64,000 nt of DNA, from contig OZ007571.1 in NCBI GenBank assembly GCA_963931925.1, positions 10,134,444-10,198,443 of the forward strand, given 5' to 3'. The notes beneath the pieces are model-generated. The model was given only the letters and a program-made list of their open reading frames with translations. It did no database searches and was not told the DNA's origin. Position 1 is the first letter of the stretch. Each line of letters opens with the position of its first letter. Source of the DNA: Onchidella celtica. Its lineage: Eukaryota > Mollusca > Gastropoda > Systellommatophora > Onchidiidae. Shown one piece after another: positions 1 to 9,565 of the stretch. Position numbers and translations under genes: made by a program.

Positions 1-1750
1 CCTCTCTCTGGGCCTGGGCTATCTCACCTGGTGTGAGTTCCCCTATCTTGGCCCCTACCCTTACCTTCTCCGTTGAGTTGCCCTTGGCCTCCTCATTATC
101 TGTGGTCTGACTCACTTTCGCACTCGCATTCTCACACTCATGCTCTTCCTTGTCAATCTCCACCTTGCGAGATCGCGTGAGTACCACACTTATCTTCTCA
201 AGAGACGCCCCCTTTATGTTTCCTATAATCAAATCGGCCACTGGGTCTTCCACCACTAGCGCTTCGAGAAGCCCAGTATAAAATGGGGTTTCTACCCACA
301 TTTCCGCGACAGGAGCAGACCTTCTCGTCCCGTCCATCAGGACATAACTCCTGTTCTTCCCAGTTAAGCTGTTAAGAGGCAGTTTGTCCCTTTTTATAAT
401 CGCACACGTGCATCCCGTGTCACGAGGGATAGTAATCTCTTTATCTCCTATCCTCCCCTTCTCCAAAAATGGAGCGGATAAATCATTCTCCGGAACATCG
501 TCTCCGGGCTCATGTTCTGTCGAACCTTCTAACTCAATACTCTTACCTTCCGTCTCCCAAGAAATGAAGGTATGTGGCCCAACACTCTGCTCAGCCCCTG
601 GTTGAGTATTCGCCCTGCCCGATGACTCACACTGACTGTCATCGGCTTCCTCATCGCTGGTTAGTACGACTGCGGTCGTCTCTTTCTGTCTCTTCCTACA
701 GAATCTCGCAATATGGAGAAGTGACCCACACACAAAACAACCACGCCCACTCTCACGCTGGGACTTACCTCGGTTGTCCTCGACAGTGGCAGCAGCACCC
801 TTCTTCGTCCTGCCCTTGTCACACTGTCTACTCAGGTGATTGGGAGAGCCACAGTTGAAGCATACCGGTTTACTCACTCCTAAACCCTTACTTCTGCTCT
901 CCTCAACCCCCTTACCTGACTTCTGCGGTTGCTCCAGCCCTCGCTTCGACTGATGAGCCTCACCATACAAGTCCGCCATCTCAACTAACTCATGCACGGA
1001 CTTAGGGTCTCTCTCTTTCAAATATATGGAAAGATTACAGTCGACAATCTTCAACATCTGCTCCCTGACTAACAGATCCGTAATCCCTTCCATAGTTCTC
1101 TCTGCCTCTGAGAGGTCTACCCACCTCTCAAAATATCTCTGCAATCTCACGGACAGCTGCGTATAAGTTTCGTCCTTATCTAGACGACTCTCCCTAAACT
1201 TACGCCTATAACCCTCTGCCGTGAGGTGATACTTCTTGAACAACACCTTCTTTACCTTCTCGTAATCCCTACTGTCTTCATCGCTGAGACCGGAATAAAC
1301 ATCTAACGCCCTGCCAGTTAACAATGCCCCTAACATGTCTGCCCAGGTGTCTTCTTCCCAATCATTTGCCTGCGCGAGCCTTTCAAATCTTTTCAAATAC
1401 GAGTCGAGATCCTCGCGCGAGTCATCAAAAATGGCAATTTTAGGTACCTTCGGGGCAGCAGATTTTCCATTCCCTTTACCATTGTGACACCCGTTTTTGG
1501 CTAGTTCCCGTTCGCATTCCATTCTCTCCCTTTCAAATTGTCTTTCCTTCTCCTTTTCTTCTCGTTCGCGCTCCTTTTCTTCTCGTTCGCGCTCCTTTTC
1601 TTCTCGTTCGATAGCCCTTTGTTCTCGGTTTTGGGCTTTCTCTTCGTCCCACCTAATTTTGAATTCCTCATCACTAATGCCTTCTTGTCTGGCAAGCTTC
1701 AGTGCGCCCAGATAGTCCATCAGCAATTGACCTGTAAACAAAGCTAACAA
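1..1750 (-). CDS. gag: Gag-protease of element A, left unit (partial)
   Basis: This is the first ~583 codons of the Gag-Pol reading frame described at 5653-7926, with no visible change from that copy. It begins at 1750 and runs off the left edge shortly before the integrase zinc-binding region. It holds the charged coiled-coil N-terminus, the SCAN-like capsid domain, two CCHC knuckles and a protease with the DTG active-site triplet. A second in-frame Met ten codons downstream (1720) is the start that aligns best with the Gag of elements B and C. The frame is open throughout, so Gag and protease of this unit could still be made. Confidence 0.88.
   Translation of the reverse strand, partial: MLALFTGQLLMDYLGALKLARQEGISDEEFKIRWDEEKAQNREQRAIEREEKEREREEKEREREEKEKERQFERERMECERELAKNGCHNGKGNGKSAAPKVPKIAIFDDSREDLDSYLKRFERLAQANDWEEDTWADMLGALLTGRALDVYSGLSDEDSRDYEKVKKVLFKKYHLTAEGYRRKFRESRLDKDETYTQLSVRLQRYFERWVDLSEAERTMEGITDLLVREQMLKIVDCNLSIYLKERDPKSVHELVEMADLYGEAHQSKRGLEQPQKSGKGVEESRSKGLGVSKPVCFNCGSPNHLSRQCDKGRTKKGAAATVEDNRGKSQRESGRGCFVCGSLLHIARFCRKRQKETTAVVLTSDEEADDSQCESSGRANTQPGAEQSVGPHTFISWETEGKSIELEGSTEHEPGDDVPENDLSAPFLEKGRIGDKEITIPRDTGCTCAIIKRDKLPLNSLTGKNRSYVLMDGTRRSAPVAEMWVETPFYTGLLEALVVEDPVADLIIGNIKGASLEKISVVLTRSRKVEIDKEEHECENASAKVSQTTDNEEAKGNSTEKVRVGAKIGELTPGEIAQAQRE
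1545..1612 (-). repeat. 21-bp in-frame microrepeat in gag coiled coil
   Basis: A ctccttttcttctcgttcgcg-type 21-bp unit is repeated about three times in the gag N-terminus, with the same at 7721-7788. Each unit adds seven residues of the EREEKER type, exactly one coiled-coil heptad, so copy-number changes keep both frame and heptad register. Confidence 0.8.
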
Positions 1751-1987
1751 TAAAGCGTGGATCGTAACTGTGAAGTTAACAACAATATTCCTGCAATAGC
1801 AAACAACAATTTTCTCTGTGACAAAAGATAAAATTGAACAGTCAATGCACAGGTAAAATCAGAGCATGTCGCAGGCACTAAATGTCAATCTCTCTCACTC
1901 GCCTCAGGGCAGATGACCTGTCCACACAATCACACAATAGCCCCTTGACACGACCCAGATCAAAATTAAATGTTATTTACTAGCAGG

Positions 1988-2005
1988 ATCCCACTTCTGA
2001 CACCA
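1988..2005 (-). promoter_or_regulatory. Primer binding site, tRNA-Leu type (left unit)
   Basis: The plus strand reads ATCCCACTTCTGACACCA, identical to the 3' end of animal tRNA-Leu including CCA. On the coding strand this is the complementary primer site, one base (2006) after the LTR end. It marks where minus-strand DNA synthesis starts and fixes the LTR/internal boundary. Confidence 0.88.
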
Positions 2006-2006
2006 T

Positions 2007-3388
2007 TGTGATGTTTCCACTTTCTCTCACTAACTTTCTTCTGACACCAGCCGTGATGGGCACGGCACAAACACACTAAATAATCGACTATCTCTCTTCT
2101 ATAAGTTATAACAAACGATATCTGTATTGCTTACATATATACAATAATTATTAATTCATTCAATAATAATAGGAACATAGGTCATACAATTTCATGTGAA
2201 TTTCGATGGAATGAAGTTGATGCAAATCAGTACATGCTAATTAAATGGCTTCGTAATATTCAATCTCTAGCACATTTTATAAAACACATGGGAACATTCA
2301 GCATAAGGAAACCTCTCCTTTAGGGGTGTATGGCGCTATCTGGGCACTGGTTCTTCCTCTCTACCCTGGCTTGACTGCGCAGTTAGATCAACAGGTATCG
2401 GCAGGTACCAATAGGTCGGGAAGCCAAGAAGCCACGATGTCGTTAATCAAAGTACAAGAAGTTGAGAAGCCAAGAAGGTGTTGTTCTTCCTCCTCTGTAG
2501 AAAAACAATCGCAAAGTCCTAATCTACTGCTGGAAGGCATGACTTCCATACTTACTCCATGACGGATATTCATCATTAACACTTTTAACCGCTGACACTG
2601 TTATAAGTCAGGCTGCAGCTCCCATACTCCATAGGCTCCCATATAGGCAATAGAATAAACGATCAATACAGTTTTAATGATATTTACACGTTCCCCACGA
2701 AGAATAACGCTCTCTCTAACGGACCCCATCCTATAAGGTTTCGTAACATATATATAACGGCGTTTCCGTGACTCTCTCAGAGGCAGTAGTTATACCAAAG
2801 TAAACCCACTAGATTTAGGTTCTACAATCATGAACATTAAGTAAAATACACATACATCGTACAATTAACTTACCACTCAGCAACAGCCCAAATGCCGACA
2901 AGATACCAAAGATACCACGCTCTGACAAAGGATGTTTGCGGGTTCCCTGACCTTCCCCACTCACAAGACTAGTACAAAGTTACAGTTGCAGTTGTGGTCT
3001 CCTCTTCGGCACGAAGCTGGTGAGTGCTCTCAGCGGTCTGAAGTTGGAAGGAGCGTTCGGGGATTTATACCCAGTCAGGCAGCGTCCCAAGACGCCCACC
3101 GAGTGTGCATTAGTTATCCTAATAGCCACCCCCGTCGGCTTCACGTCAAATACTATTGAAACAGCTCTACCCCCCAAGCAATTCCCAGGTGATCTGATCG
3201 ACAAGTACGGCGGTCAAGTAAACACTACCCTTTTCGGGTGTCAAAGCGCTTCAGTTGCATCCCATACTTTCCCCCTCTGGCCTACAATGACTCTGTCTCC
3301 CCGCCGTTAACTATCTTCCCACGCTAGTTATAGGCACAATATTATTATAACTACTAGTTATACCTTGCCAATCTATCACCCTGTTACA
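2007..3388 (-). repeat. LTR of element A (shared central LTR)
   Basis: This 1382-bp LTR reads TGTAACAGGG at its 5' end and ends in CA next to the primer site. It matches 8183-9565 except for one substitution (cggcttcac versus cggctccac) and one C in a homopolymer, so the two are very young or kept alike by conversion. It is 3' LTR for the complete unit and 5' LTR for the partial unit on the left. The small ORFs inside it are identical in both copies only because the LTRs are; I see no coding signal. Confidence 0.92.
3063..3069 (-). promoter_or_regulatory. TATA box candidate in LTR A
   Basis: The minus strand reads GGGTATAAATCCCC about 320 bp into the LTR, the only strong TATA-like site I see there. 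The same site is at 9239-9245 in the other LTR. It probably sets the U3/R boundary about 30 bp downstream. Confidence 0.45.
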
Positions 3389-3390
3389 AT

Positions 3391-3401
3391 CGCCCCCACT
3401 T
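3391..3401 (-). promoter_or_regulatory. Polypurine tract of element A
   Basis: The minus strand reads AAGTGGGGGCG two bases before the 3' LTR start. This is the expected primer for plus-strand DNA synthesis and confirms the LTR edge at 3388. Confidence 0.8.
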
Positions 3402-3439
3402 AAGTCGATTTTCCCTGGCAAAATCGGCTAATAAAATTA

Positions 3440-5653
3440 TTAATCTACTGGTAATCTAGATAGAGTGTCGGCCCATAGAGCGTCTCGCCCCCTGATGTTG
3501 CTGACTCGAAAGTTATATGGTTGCAGCGCCAGGTTCCATCTAGTTACCCTCGCGTTCTTCTGGTCTTTAGTTCGCATCCAAGTTAGAGGTCGGTGGTCCG
3601 TCTCTAACACGAAGTTTCTCCCATACAGATACGCCTGCAACTTACTAACGGCGAAAACTATGGCCAGGCATTCCTTTTCAATTGTTGAGTAGTTCTTCTC
3701 CGCGGGTTTCAACTTTCTGCTAACATATACAACTGGATACTTCGTACCCTCGTCTTCTTGAAGTAGGCAGCCACTCACTCCAAGGTTAGATGCGTCTGTC
3801 TGGAGAATCAGTTCCTTGTTCCAGTCTGGCATCCGTAGTATCGGCTCGGAACTCAAACAAATTTTTAGGGCATTGAACGCGTTCTCCTGCGCGTGTCCCC
3901 ACGCGAACTTTGTGCCCTGGGACTTCTTTGTGAGGTCTGACAACGGCGCCGAGATTGCACTGTAATTTGGTACAAACTTCCGATAGTACCCCGTTAGCCC
4001 CAGGAAACTCCTCACTTGTGTCTTGGTCGTCGGTCGGTCACAGTCGACAATGGCTCGCACCTTACTCTCCTGCGGTCTTACAGTCCCCTGTCCCAGCTTA
4101 TGGCCTAAGTACTCGACTTCTGTCATCCCTATTAGCGTCTTGGTAGGTCTAGCTTTTAAATTTGCCCGTCTCAGTCGCTCGAAGACATTCCGACAACGTT
4201 CCAAGTGGTCAGGCCAATTTGCACTGTGTATAAGACAGTCGTCTACAAATGCATCTACCCCTTCGCCAGCATCTTTTAATACTTTCCTCATGAGCCTGTT
4301 AAATGTGGAGGGGGATCCCTTCAACCCGAACGGCATGACCCTGTACTGGTATAGCCCAAACGGTGTGGCGAACGCCGTCAGGTGTTTATCTTCCTCGGCC
4401 ATCGGAACTTGATAAAAGCCCTTTGTCAAGTCCAGCTTGGTGAAATATTTTGCCTCCGCTAGATTGGAAATAATGGCTTCTACCTCAGGCATCGGTTCGG
4501 CGTCATCGGCAGTCACAACATTTAGCCGCCTGTAGTCGTTGCAGAAACGATGTTGACCATCGGGCTTCTTAACTAATACAATTGGACTATTGTACGGGGA
4601 CTCGGACGGTTCGATGATTCTGGCCGCAAGCATCTTGCCTACCTCAGCATTGACAGCTTCTCTAGTTGAGTACGGTAGTTGGTAGGGTCTTACCTTCACA
4701 GGTTTTTGATCTAGCAATGGGATTTTGTGCTTGATCAGGTCAGTGAGCCCCGGTACATCGGTAAATATATCTTTGTATTCTTCCATGAGCTCTTGCATCT
4801 GTTCTCTCTGATCCTGATCTAGCGTGTCCCCTAACTGTACATCCCTGTAGGTTTCGGTCTGTTCTAGCTTAGGCATGACTGTCTCCAGAGCCATCGAAGT
4901 CGCTTCCTCTCCTTCATCGGTCTCGTCAATTATAGCTGCAGCTATTGCCTCTGTGTTTTCCTGTTCGTCTTCCCTCTCAATATACTTCTTCAGCATATTC
5001 GCGTGATACAGTCGTCTCTTCCCCTTGACGTTCACCATGTAGTTCACTGACCCTCTCTGCTCTTCTACTTTGTAAGGCCCTTTCCAAGTCATCTGTAGTT
5101 TCGATCCGTCACTTGGGAGAAGTATGAGGACGGAATCGCCCACTTGGAATTTCCTCTGTTTGGCCCCCCTATCGTAGTATTTCTTCTGCCTGTGTTTTTC
5201 GACGCTGCTGTTCTCGGCTACGACTTTCATGGCATCCTCCAATCGTTCTCTCATATCTACCACGTATTCGTACGATGACCTCGTTTCTGACTCCGCTTCC
5301 CCAGTCCACAGATTCTTCGGTATTGCAAGTGGTCCTCTCACAGGGTGACCGAACACTAGTTCAAACGGCGAAAAACCTGTACTGGCCTGTGGGGTTTCGC
5401 GATACGCGAACAGCAGTGGACACAACATTCTGTCCCAGTCCTTGGGTCTGTCATGAGCTACTCGGCGAAGCATATTCTTCAGCACTCCGTTAAATCTTTC
5501 ACACAGACCATTGGCCATCGCGTGGTAGGGCGAGCAGAATATCTGTTTCGTTTTGAGAAGTGCACTGACCTCTCTCATCAGCTCACCGGTAAACTGTGAT
5601 CCCCTATCTGAAACTATTTCCTTTGGTATGCCTAACCGAGAAAATATTTCCAT
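3440..5653 (-). CDS. pol: Integrase (second half) - reverse transcriptase - RNase H of element A
   Basis: This 737-residue frame begins inside the integrase catalytic core. The second and third catalytic residues are D16 (SDRGSQF) and E52 (GLCERFN), 35 residues apart as in D,D35E integrases. The GPY/F motif of the integrase C-terminal domain is at about 190-195. RT follows: motif A D408 (KLDLTKGF) and the FVDD box at 469-472. RNase H carries D620 (TDAS), E661 and D686 (ETDH), so all catalytic residues look intact. The ATG at 5651-5653 overlaps the stop of the upstream frame (TAATG), but homology extends upstream of this Met in the same frame, so it is not a natural start. The frame is most likely the distal part of one Gag-Pol polyprotein separated by an indel near 5690. 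Confidence 0.9.
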   Translation of the reverse strand: MEIFSRLGIPKEIVSDRGSQFTGELMREVSALLKTKQIFCSPYHAMANGLCERFNGVLKNMLRRVAHDRPKDWDRMLCPLLFAYRETPQASTGFSPFELVFGHPVRGPLAIPKNLWTGEAESETRSSYEYVVDMRERLEDAMKVVAENSSVEKHRQKKYYDRGAKQRKFQVGDSVLILLPSDGSKLQMTWKGPYKVEEQRGSVNYMVNVKGKRRLYHANMLKKYIEREDEQENTEAIAAAIIDETDEGEEATSMALETVMPKLEQTETYRDVQLGDTLDQDQREQMQELMEEYKDIFTDVPGLTDLIKHKIPLLDQKPVKVRPYQLPYSTREAVNAEVGKMLAARIIEPSESPYNSPIVLVKKPDGQHRFCNDYRRLNVVTADDAEPMPEVEAIISNLAEAKYFTKLDLTKGFYQVPMAEEDKHLTAFATPFGLYQYRVMPFGLKGSPSTFNRLMRKVLKDAGEGVDAFVDDCLIHSANWPDHLERCRNVFERLRRANLKARPTKTLIGMTEVEYLGHKLGQGTVRPQESKVRAIVDCDRPTTKTQVRSFLGLTGYYRKFVPNYSAISAPLSDLTKKSQGTKFAWGHAQENAFNALKICLSSEPILRMPDWNKELILQTDASNLGVSGCLLQEDEGTKYPVVYVSRKLKPAEKNYSTIEKECLAIVFAVSKLQAYLYGRNFVLETDHRPLTWMRTKDQKNARVTRWNLALQPYNFRVSNIRGRDALWADTLSRLPVD

Positions 5654-7926
5654 TAACGCTTCACTGACCTGCTCAGCTGATATCCCCTTAAGGCTACGGC
5701 ATCCGGGAAACGCGTGGCATAATCTACTAGCGTCAAAATATAACGCGATCTCCCATGTTCCGTACGCGGAAGTGGACCAACCAAATCTATGGCGACGCGC
5801 GAAAAGGGCGTGTCGATCAGGGGTGTCGGCACTAGGGGTACCTTTGTCACCCTACCTTTATTGGATGTCCTTTGACACGCGTCACACGATCGACAGAAAC
5901 GACCTACGTCCGCACCTATCCCAGGCCAAAAGAACGACTGCATTATTCTGTCCTGTGTGCGCGAAATTCCTAAGTGTCCCCCGAACACTCCTTCGTGAGC
6001 TATCTTCATCAGCTCACTTCGGTACTGCTTAGGTACCAATAACTGCTCCACATTGGCACGTCCAGCCCCGGCCTTCTTTACCCGATAGTAAATTCCCTTA
6101 CTCTCTTTTATGTGAGTACCTACCTCAGCCGATTGCTCCAACGTGGCTCTCTCCCTTAAAACTCTCAAAGTTTCGTCCTCTCTCTGGGCCTGGGCTATCT
6201 CACCTGGTGTGAGTTCCCCTATCTTGGCCCCTACCCTTACCTTCTCCGTTGAGTTGCCCTTGGCCTCCTCATTATCTGTGGTCTGACTCACTTTCGCACT
6301 CGCATTCTCACACTCATGCTCTTCCTTGTCAATCTCCACCTTGCGAGATCGCGTGAGTACCACACTTATCTTCTCAAGAGACGCCCCCTTTATGTTTCCT
6401 ATAATCAAATCGGCCACTGGGTCTTCCACCACTAGCGCTTCGAGAAGCCCAGTATAAAATGGGGTTTCTACCCACATTTCCGCGACAGGAGCAGACCTTC
6501 TCGTCCCGTCCATCAGGACATAACTCCTGTTCTTCCCAGTTAAGCTGTTAAGAGGCAGTTTGTCCCTTTTTATAATCGCACACGTGCATCCCGTGTCACG
6601 AGGGATAGTAATCTCTTTATCTCCTATCCTCCCCTTCTCCAAAAATGGAGCGGATAAATCATTCTCCGGAACATCGTCTCCGGGCTCATGTTCTGTCGAA
6701 CCTTCTAACTCAATACTCTTACCTTCCGTCTCCCAAGAAATGAAGGTATGTGGCCCAACACTCTGCTCAGCCCCTGGTTGAGTATTCGCCCTGCCCGATG
6801 ACTCACACTGACTGTCATCGGCTTCCTCATCGCTGGTTAGTACGACTGCGGTCGTCTCTTTCTGTCTCTTCCTACAGAATCTCGCAATATGGAGAAGTGA
6901 CCCACACACAAAACAACCACGCCCACTCTCACGCTGGGACTTACCTCGGTTGTCCTCGACAGTGGCAGCAGCACCCTTCTTCGTCCTGCCCTTGTCACAC
7001 TGTCTACTCAGGTGATTGGGAGAGCCACAGTTGAAGCATACCGGTTTACTCACTCCTAAACCCTTACTTCTGCTCTCCTCAACCCCCTTACCTGACTTCT
7101 GCGGTTGCTCCAGCCCTCGCTTCGACTGATGAGCCTCACCATACAAGTCCGCCATCTCAACTAACTCATGCACGGACTTAGGGTCTCTCTCTTTCAAATA
7201 TATGGAAAGATTACAGTCGACAATCTTCAACATCTGCTCCCTGACTAACAGATCCGTAATCCCTTCCATAGTTCTCTCTGCCTCTGAGAGGTCTACCCAC
7301 CTCTCAAAATATCTCTGCAATCTCACGGACAGCTGCGTATAAGTTTCGTCCTTATCTAGACGACTCTCCCTAAACTTACGCCTATAACCCTCTGCCGTGA
7401 GGTGATACTTCTTGAACAACACCTTCTTTACCTTCTCGTAATCCCTACTGTCTTCATCGCTGAGACCGGAATAAACATCTAACGCCCTGCCAGTTAACAA
7501 TGCCCCTAACATGTCTGCCCAGGTGTCTTCTTCCCAATCATTTGCCTGCGCGAGCCTTTCAAATCTTTTCAAATACGAGTCGAGATCCTCGCGCGAGTCA
7601 TCAAAAATGGCAATTTTAGGTACCTTCGGGGCAGCAGATTTTCCATTCCCTTTACCATTGTGACACCCGTTTTTGGCTAGTTCCCGTTCGCATTCCATTC
7701 TCTCCCTTTCAAATTGTCTTTCCTTCTCCTTTTCTTCTCGTTCGCGCTCCTTTTCTTCTCGTTCGCGCTCCTTTTCTTCTCGTTCGATAGCCCTTTGTTC
7801 TCGGTTTTGGGCTTTCTCTTCGTCCCACCTAATTTTGAATTCCTCATCACTAATGCCTTCTTGTCTGGCAAGCTTCAGTGCGCCCAGATAGTCCATCAGC
7901 AATTGACCTGTAAACAAAGCTAACAA
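5653..7926 (-). CDS. gag-pol: Gag - protease - integrase (first half) of element A
   Basis: The frame is 757 residues. Residues 35-85 form a highly charged coiled coil. Residues 178-265 resemble the SCAN domain, which is known to derive from the capsid of Gmr1-like Gag. CCHC knuckles are at 297-310 and 338-351 (C-x2-C-x4-H-x4-C). The aspartic protease triplet DTG is at 444-446. The integrase zinc-binding motif has H644, H651, C681 and C684, and the first catalytic Asp of the core is D714. From about residue 746 the frame departs from integrase homology and stops 11 codons later. A start at the second Met (7896) fits the family better. Just upstream the coding strand reads tttgtttacag/GT, a plausible splice acceptor, which would allow a spliced leader. 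Confidence 0.9.
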   Translation of the reverse strand: MLALFTGQLLMDYLGALKLARQEGISDEEFKIRWDEEKAQNREQRAIEREEKEREREEKEREREEKEKERQFERERMECERELAKNGCHNGKGNGKSAAPKVPKIAIFDDSREDLDSYLKRFERLAQANDWEEDTWADMLGALLTGRALDVYSGLSDEDSRDYEKVKKVLFKKYHLTAEGYRRKFRESRLDKDETYTQLSVRLQRYFERWVDLSEAERTMEGITDLLVREQMLKIVDCNLSIYLKERDPKSVHELVEMADLYGEAHQSKRGLEQPQKSGKGVEESRSKGLGVSKPVCFNCGSPNHLSRQCDKGRTKKGAAATVEDNRGKSQRESGRGCFVCGSLLHIARFCRKRQKETTAVVLTSDEEADDSQCESSGRANTQPGAEQSVGPHTFISWETEGKSIELEGSTEHEPGDDVPENDLSAPFLEKGRIGDKEITIPRDTGCTCAIIKRDKLPLNSLTGKNRSYVLMDGTRRSAPVAEMWVETPFYTGLLEALVVEDPVADLIIGNIKGASLEKISVVLTRSRKVEIDKEEHECENASAKVSQTTDNEEAKGNSTEKVRVGAKIGELTPGEIAQAQREDETLRVLRERATLEQSAEVGTHIKESKGIYYRVKKAGAGRANVEQLLVPKQYRSELMKIAHEGVFGGHLGISRTQDRIMQSFFWPGIGADVGRFCRSCDACQRTSNKGRVTKVPLVPTPLIDTPFSRVAIDLVGPLPRTEHGRSRYILTLVDYATRFPDAVALRGYQLSRSVKR

Positions 7927-8163
7927 TAAAGCGTGGATCGTAACTGTGAAGTTAACAACAATATTCCTGCAATAGCAAACAACAATTTTCTCTGTGACAA
8001 AAGATAAAATTGAACAGTCAATGCACAGGTAAAATCAGAGCATGTCGCAGGCACTAAATGTCAATCTCTCTCACTCGCCTCAGGGCAGATGACCTGTCCA
8101 CACAATCACACAATAGCCCCTTGACACGACCCAGATCAAAATTAAATGTTATTTACTAGCAGG

Positions 8164-8181
8164 ATCCCACTTCTGACACCA
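8164..8181 (-). promoter_or_regulatory. Primer binding site, tRNA-Leu type (complete unit)
   Basis: Same 18-base match to the tRNA-Leu 3' end as at 1988-2005, one base from the 5' LTR. The leader between it and gag (7927-8163) shows no other feature than the possible acceptor next to the gag start. Confidence 0.88.
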
Positions 8182-8182
8182 T

Positions 8183-9565
8183 TGTGATGTTTCCACTTTC
8201 TCTCACTAACTTTCTTCTGACACCAGCCGTGATGGGCACGGCACAAACACACTAAATAATCGACTATCTCTCTTCTATAAGTTATAACAAACGATATCTG
8301 TATTGCTTACATATATACAATAATTATTAATTCATTCAATAATAATAGGAACATAGGTCATACAATTTCATGTGAATTTCGATGGAATGAAGTTGATGCA
8401 AATCAGTACATGCTAATTAAATGGCTTCGTAATATTCAATCTCTAGCACATTTTATAAAACACATGGGAACATTCAGCATAAGGAAACCTCTCCTTTAGG
8501 GGTGTATGGCGCTATCTGGGCACTGGTTCTTCCTCTCTACCCTGGCTTGACTGCGCAGTTAGATCAACAGGTATCGGCAGGTACCAATAGGTCGGGAAGC
8601 CAAGAAGCCACGATGTCGTTAATCAAAGTACAAGAAGTTGAGAAGCCAAGAAGGTGTTGTTCTTCCTCCTCTGTAGAAAAACAATCGCAAAGTCCTAATC
8701 TACTGCTGGAAGGCATGACTTCCATACTTACTCCATGACGGATATTCATCATTAACACTTTTAACCGCTGACACTGTTATAAGTCAGGCTGCAGCTCCCA
8801 TACTCCATAGGCTCCCATATAGGCAATAGAATAAACGATCAATACAGTTTTAATGATATTTACACGTTCCCCACGAAGAATAACGCTCTCTCTAACGGAC
8901 CCCATCCTATAAGGTTTCGTAACATATATATAACGGCGTTTCCGTGACTCTCTCAGAGGCAGTAGTTATACCAAAGTAAACCCACTAGATTTAGGTTCTA
9001 CAATCATGAACATTAAGTAAAATACACATACATCGTACAATTAACTTACCACTCAGCAACAGCCCAAATGCCGACAAGATACCAAAGATACCACGCTCTG
9101 ACAAAGGATGTTTGCGGGTTCCCTGACCTTCCCCACTCACAAGACTAGTACAAAGTTACAGTTGCAGTTGTGGTCTCCTCTTCGGCACGAAGCTGGTGAG
9201 TGCTCTCAGCGGTCTGAAGTTGGAAGGAGCGTTCGGGGATTTATACCCAGTCAGGCAGCGTCCCAAGACGCCCACCGAGTGTGCATTAGTTATCCTAATA
9301 GCCACCCCCGTCGGCTCCACGTCAAATACTATTGAAACAGCTCTACCCCCCCAAGCAATTCCCAGGTGATCTGATCGACAAGTACGGCGGTCAAGTAAAC
9401 ACTACCCTTTTCGGGTGTCAAAGCGCTTCAGTTGCATCCCATACTTTCCCCCTCTGGCCTACAATGACTCTGTCTCCCCGCCGTTAACTATCTTCCCACG
9501 CTAGTTATAGGCACAATATTATTATAACTACTAGTTATACCTTGCCAATCTATCACCCTGTTACA
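8183..9565 (-). repeat. 5' LTR of element A
   Basis: 1383 bp, starting TGTAACAGGG at 9565 on the minus strand and ending CA at 8183. It is nearly identical to 2007-3388. The TATA-like site is at 9239-9245. A run of 11-13 C just outside the element (about 9585-9597) belongs to the flank. Confidence 0.92.

Larger units (their letters stand above)
1..2006 (-). mobile_element. Second unit of tandem element A (internal region, cut by window edge)
   Basis: Positions 1-2006 repeat positions 6177-8182 almost base for base. Read on the minus strand they follow directly on from the LTR at 2007-3388, giving primer binding site, leader, gag and protease. The LTR at 2007-3388 therefore serves both as the 3' LTR of the unit to the right and as the 5' LTR of this unit. 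Integrase and RT of this unit lie outside the window. Confidence 0.9.
2007..9565 (-). mobile_element. Element A: complete Gmr1-like Ty3/gypsy LTR retrotransposon
   Basis: The element spans 5' LTR 8183-9565, tRNA-Leu primer site 8164-8181, leader, gag-protease-integrase (7926 to 5653), integrase-RT-RNase H (5653 to 3440), polypurine tract 3391-3401 and 3' LTR 2007-3388, about 7.56 kb. Integrase precedes RT, as in Ty1/copia, but the RT, the integrase C-terminal GPY/F motif and the Gag are Ty3/gypsy-type. That combination is the mark of the Gmr1-like lineage. I see no env frame. The right flank begins atgtc; its left target duplicate would lie beyond the window because the element continues as a tandem array. 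Confidence 0.92.

Noticed and set aside
384..3310. Plus-strand frames across element A (also 6560-9335)
   Set aside because: They lie antisense to gag-pol or inside the LTR and recur only because the region is duplicated.
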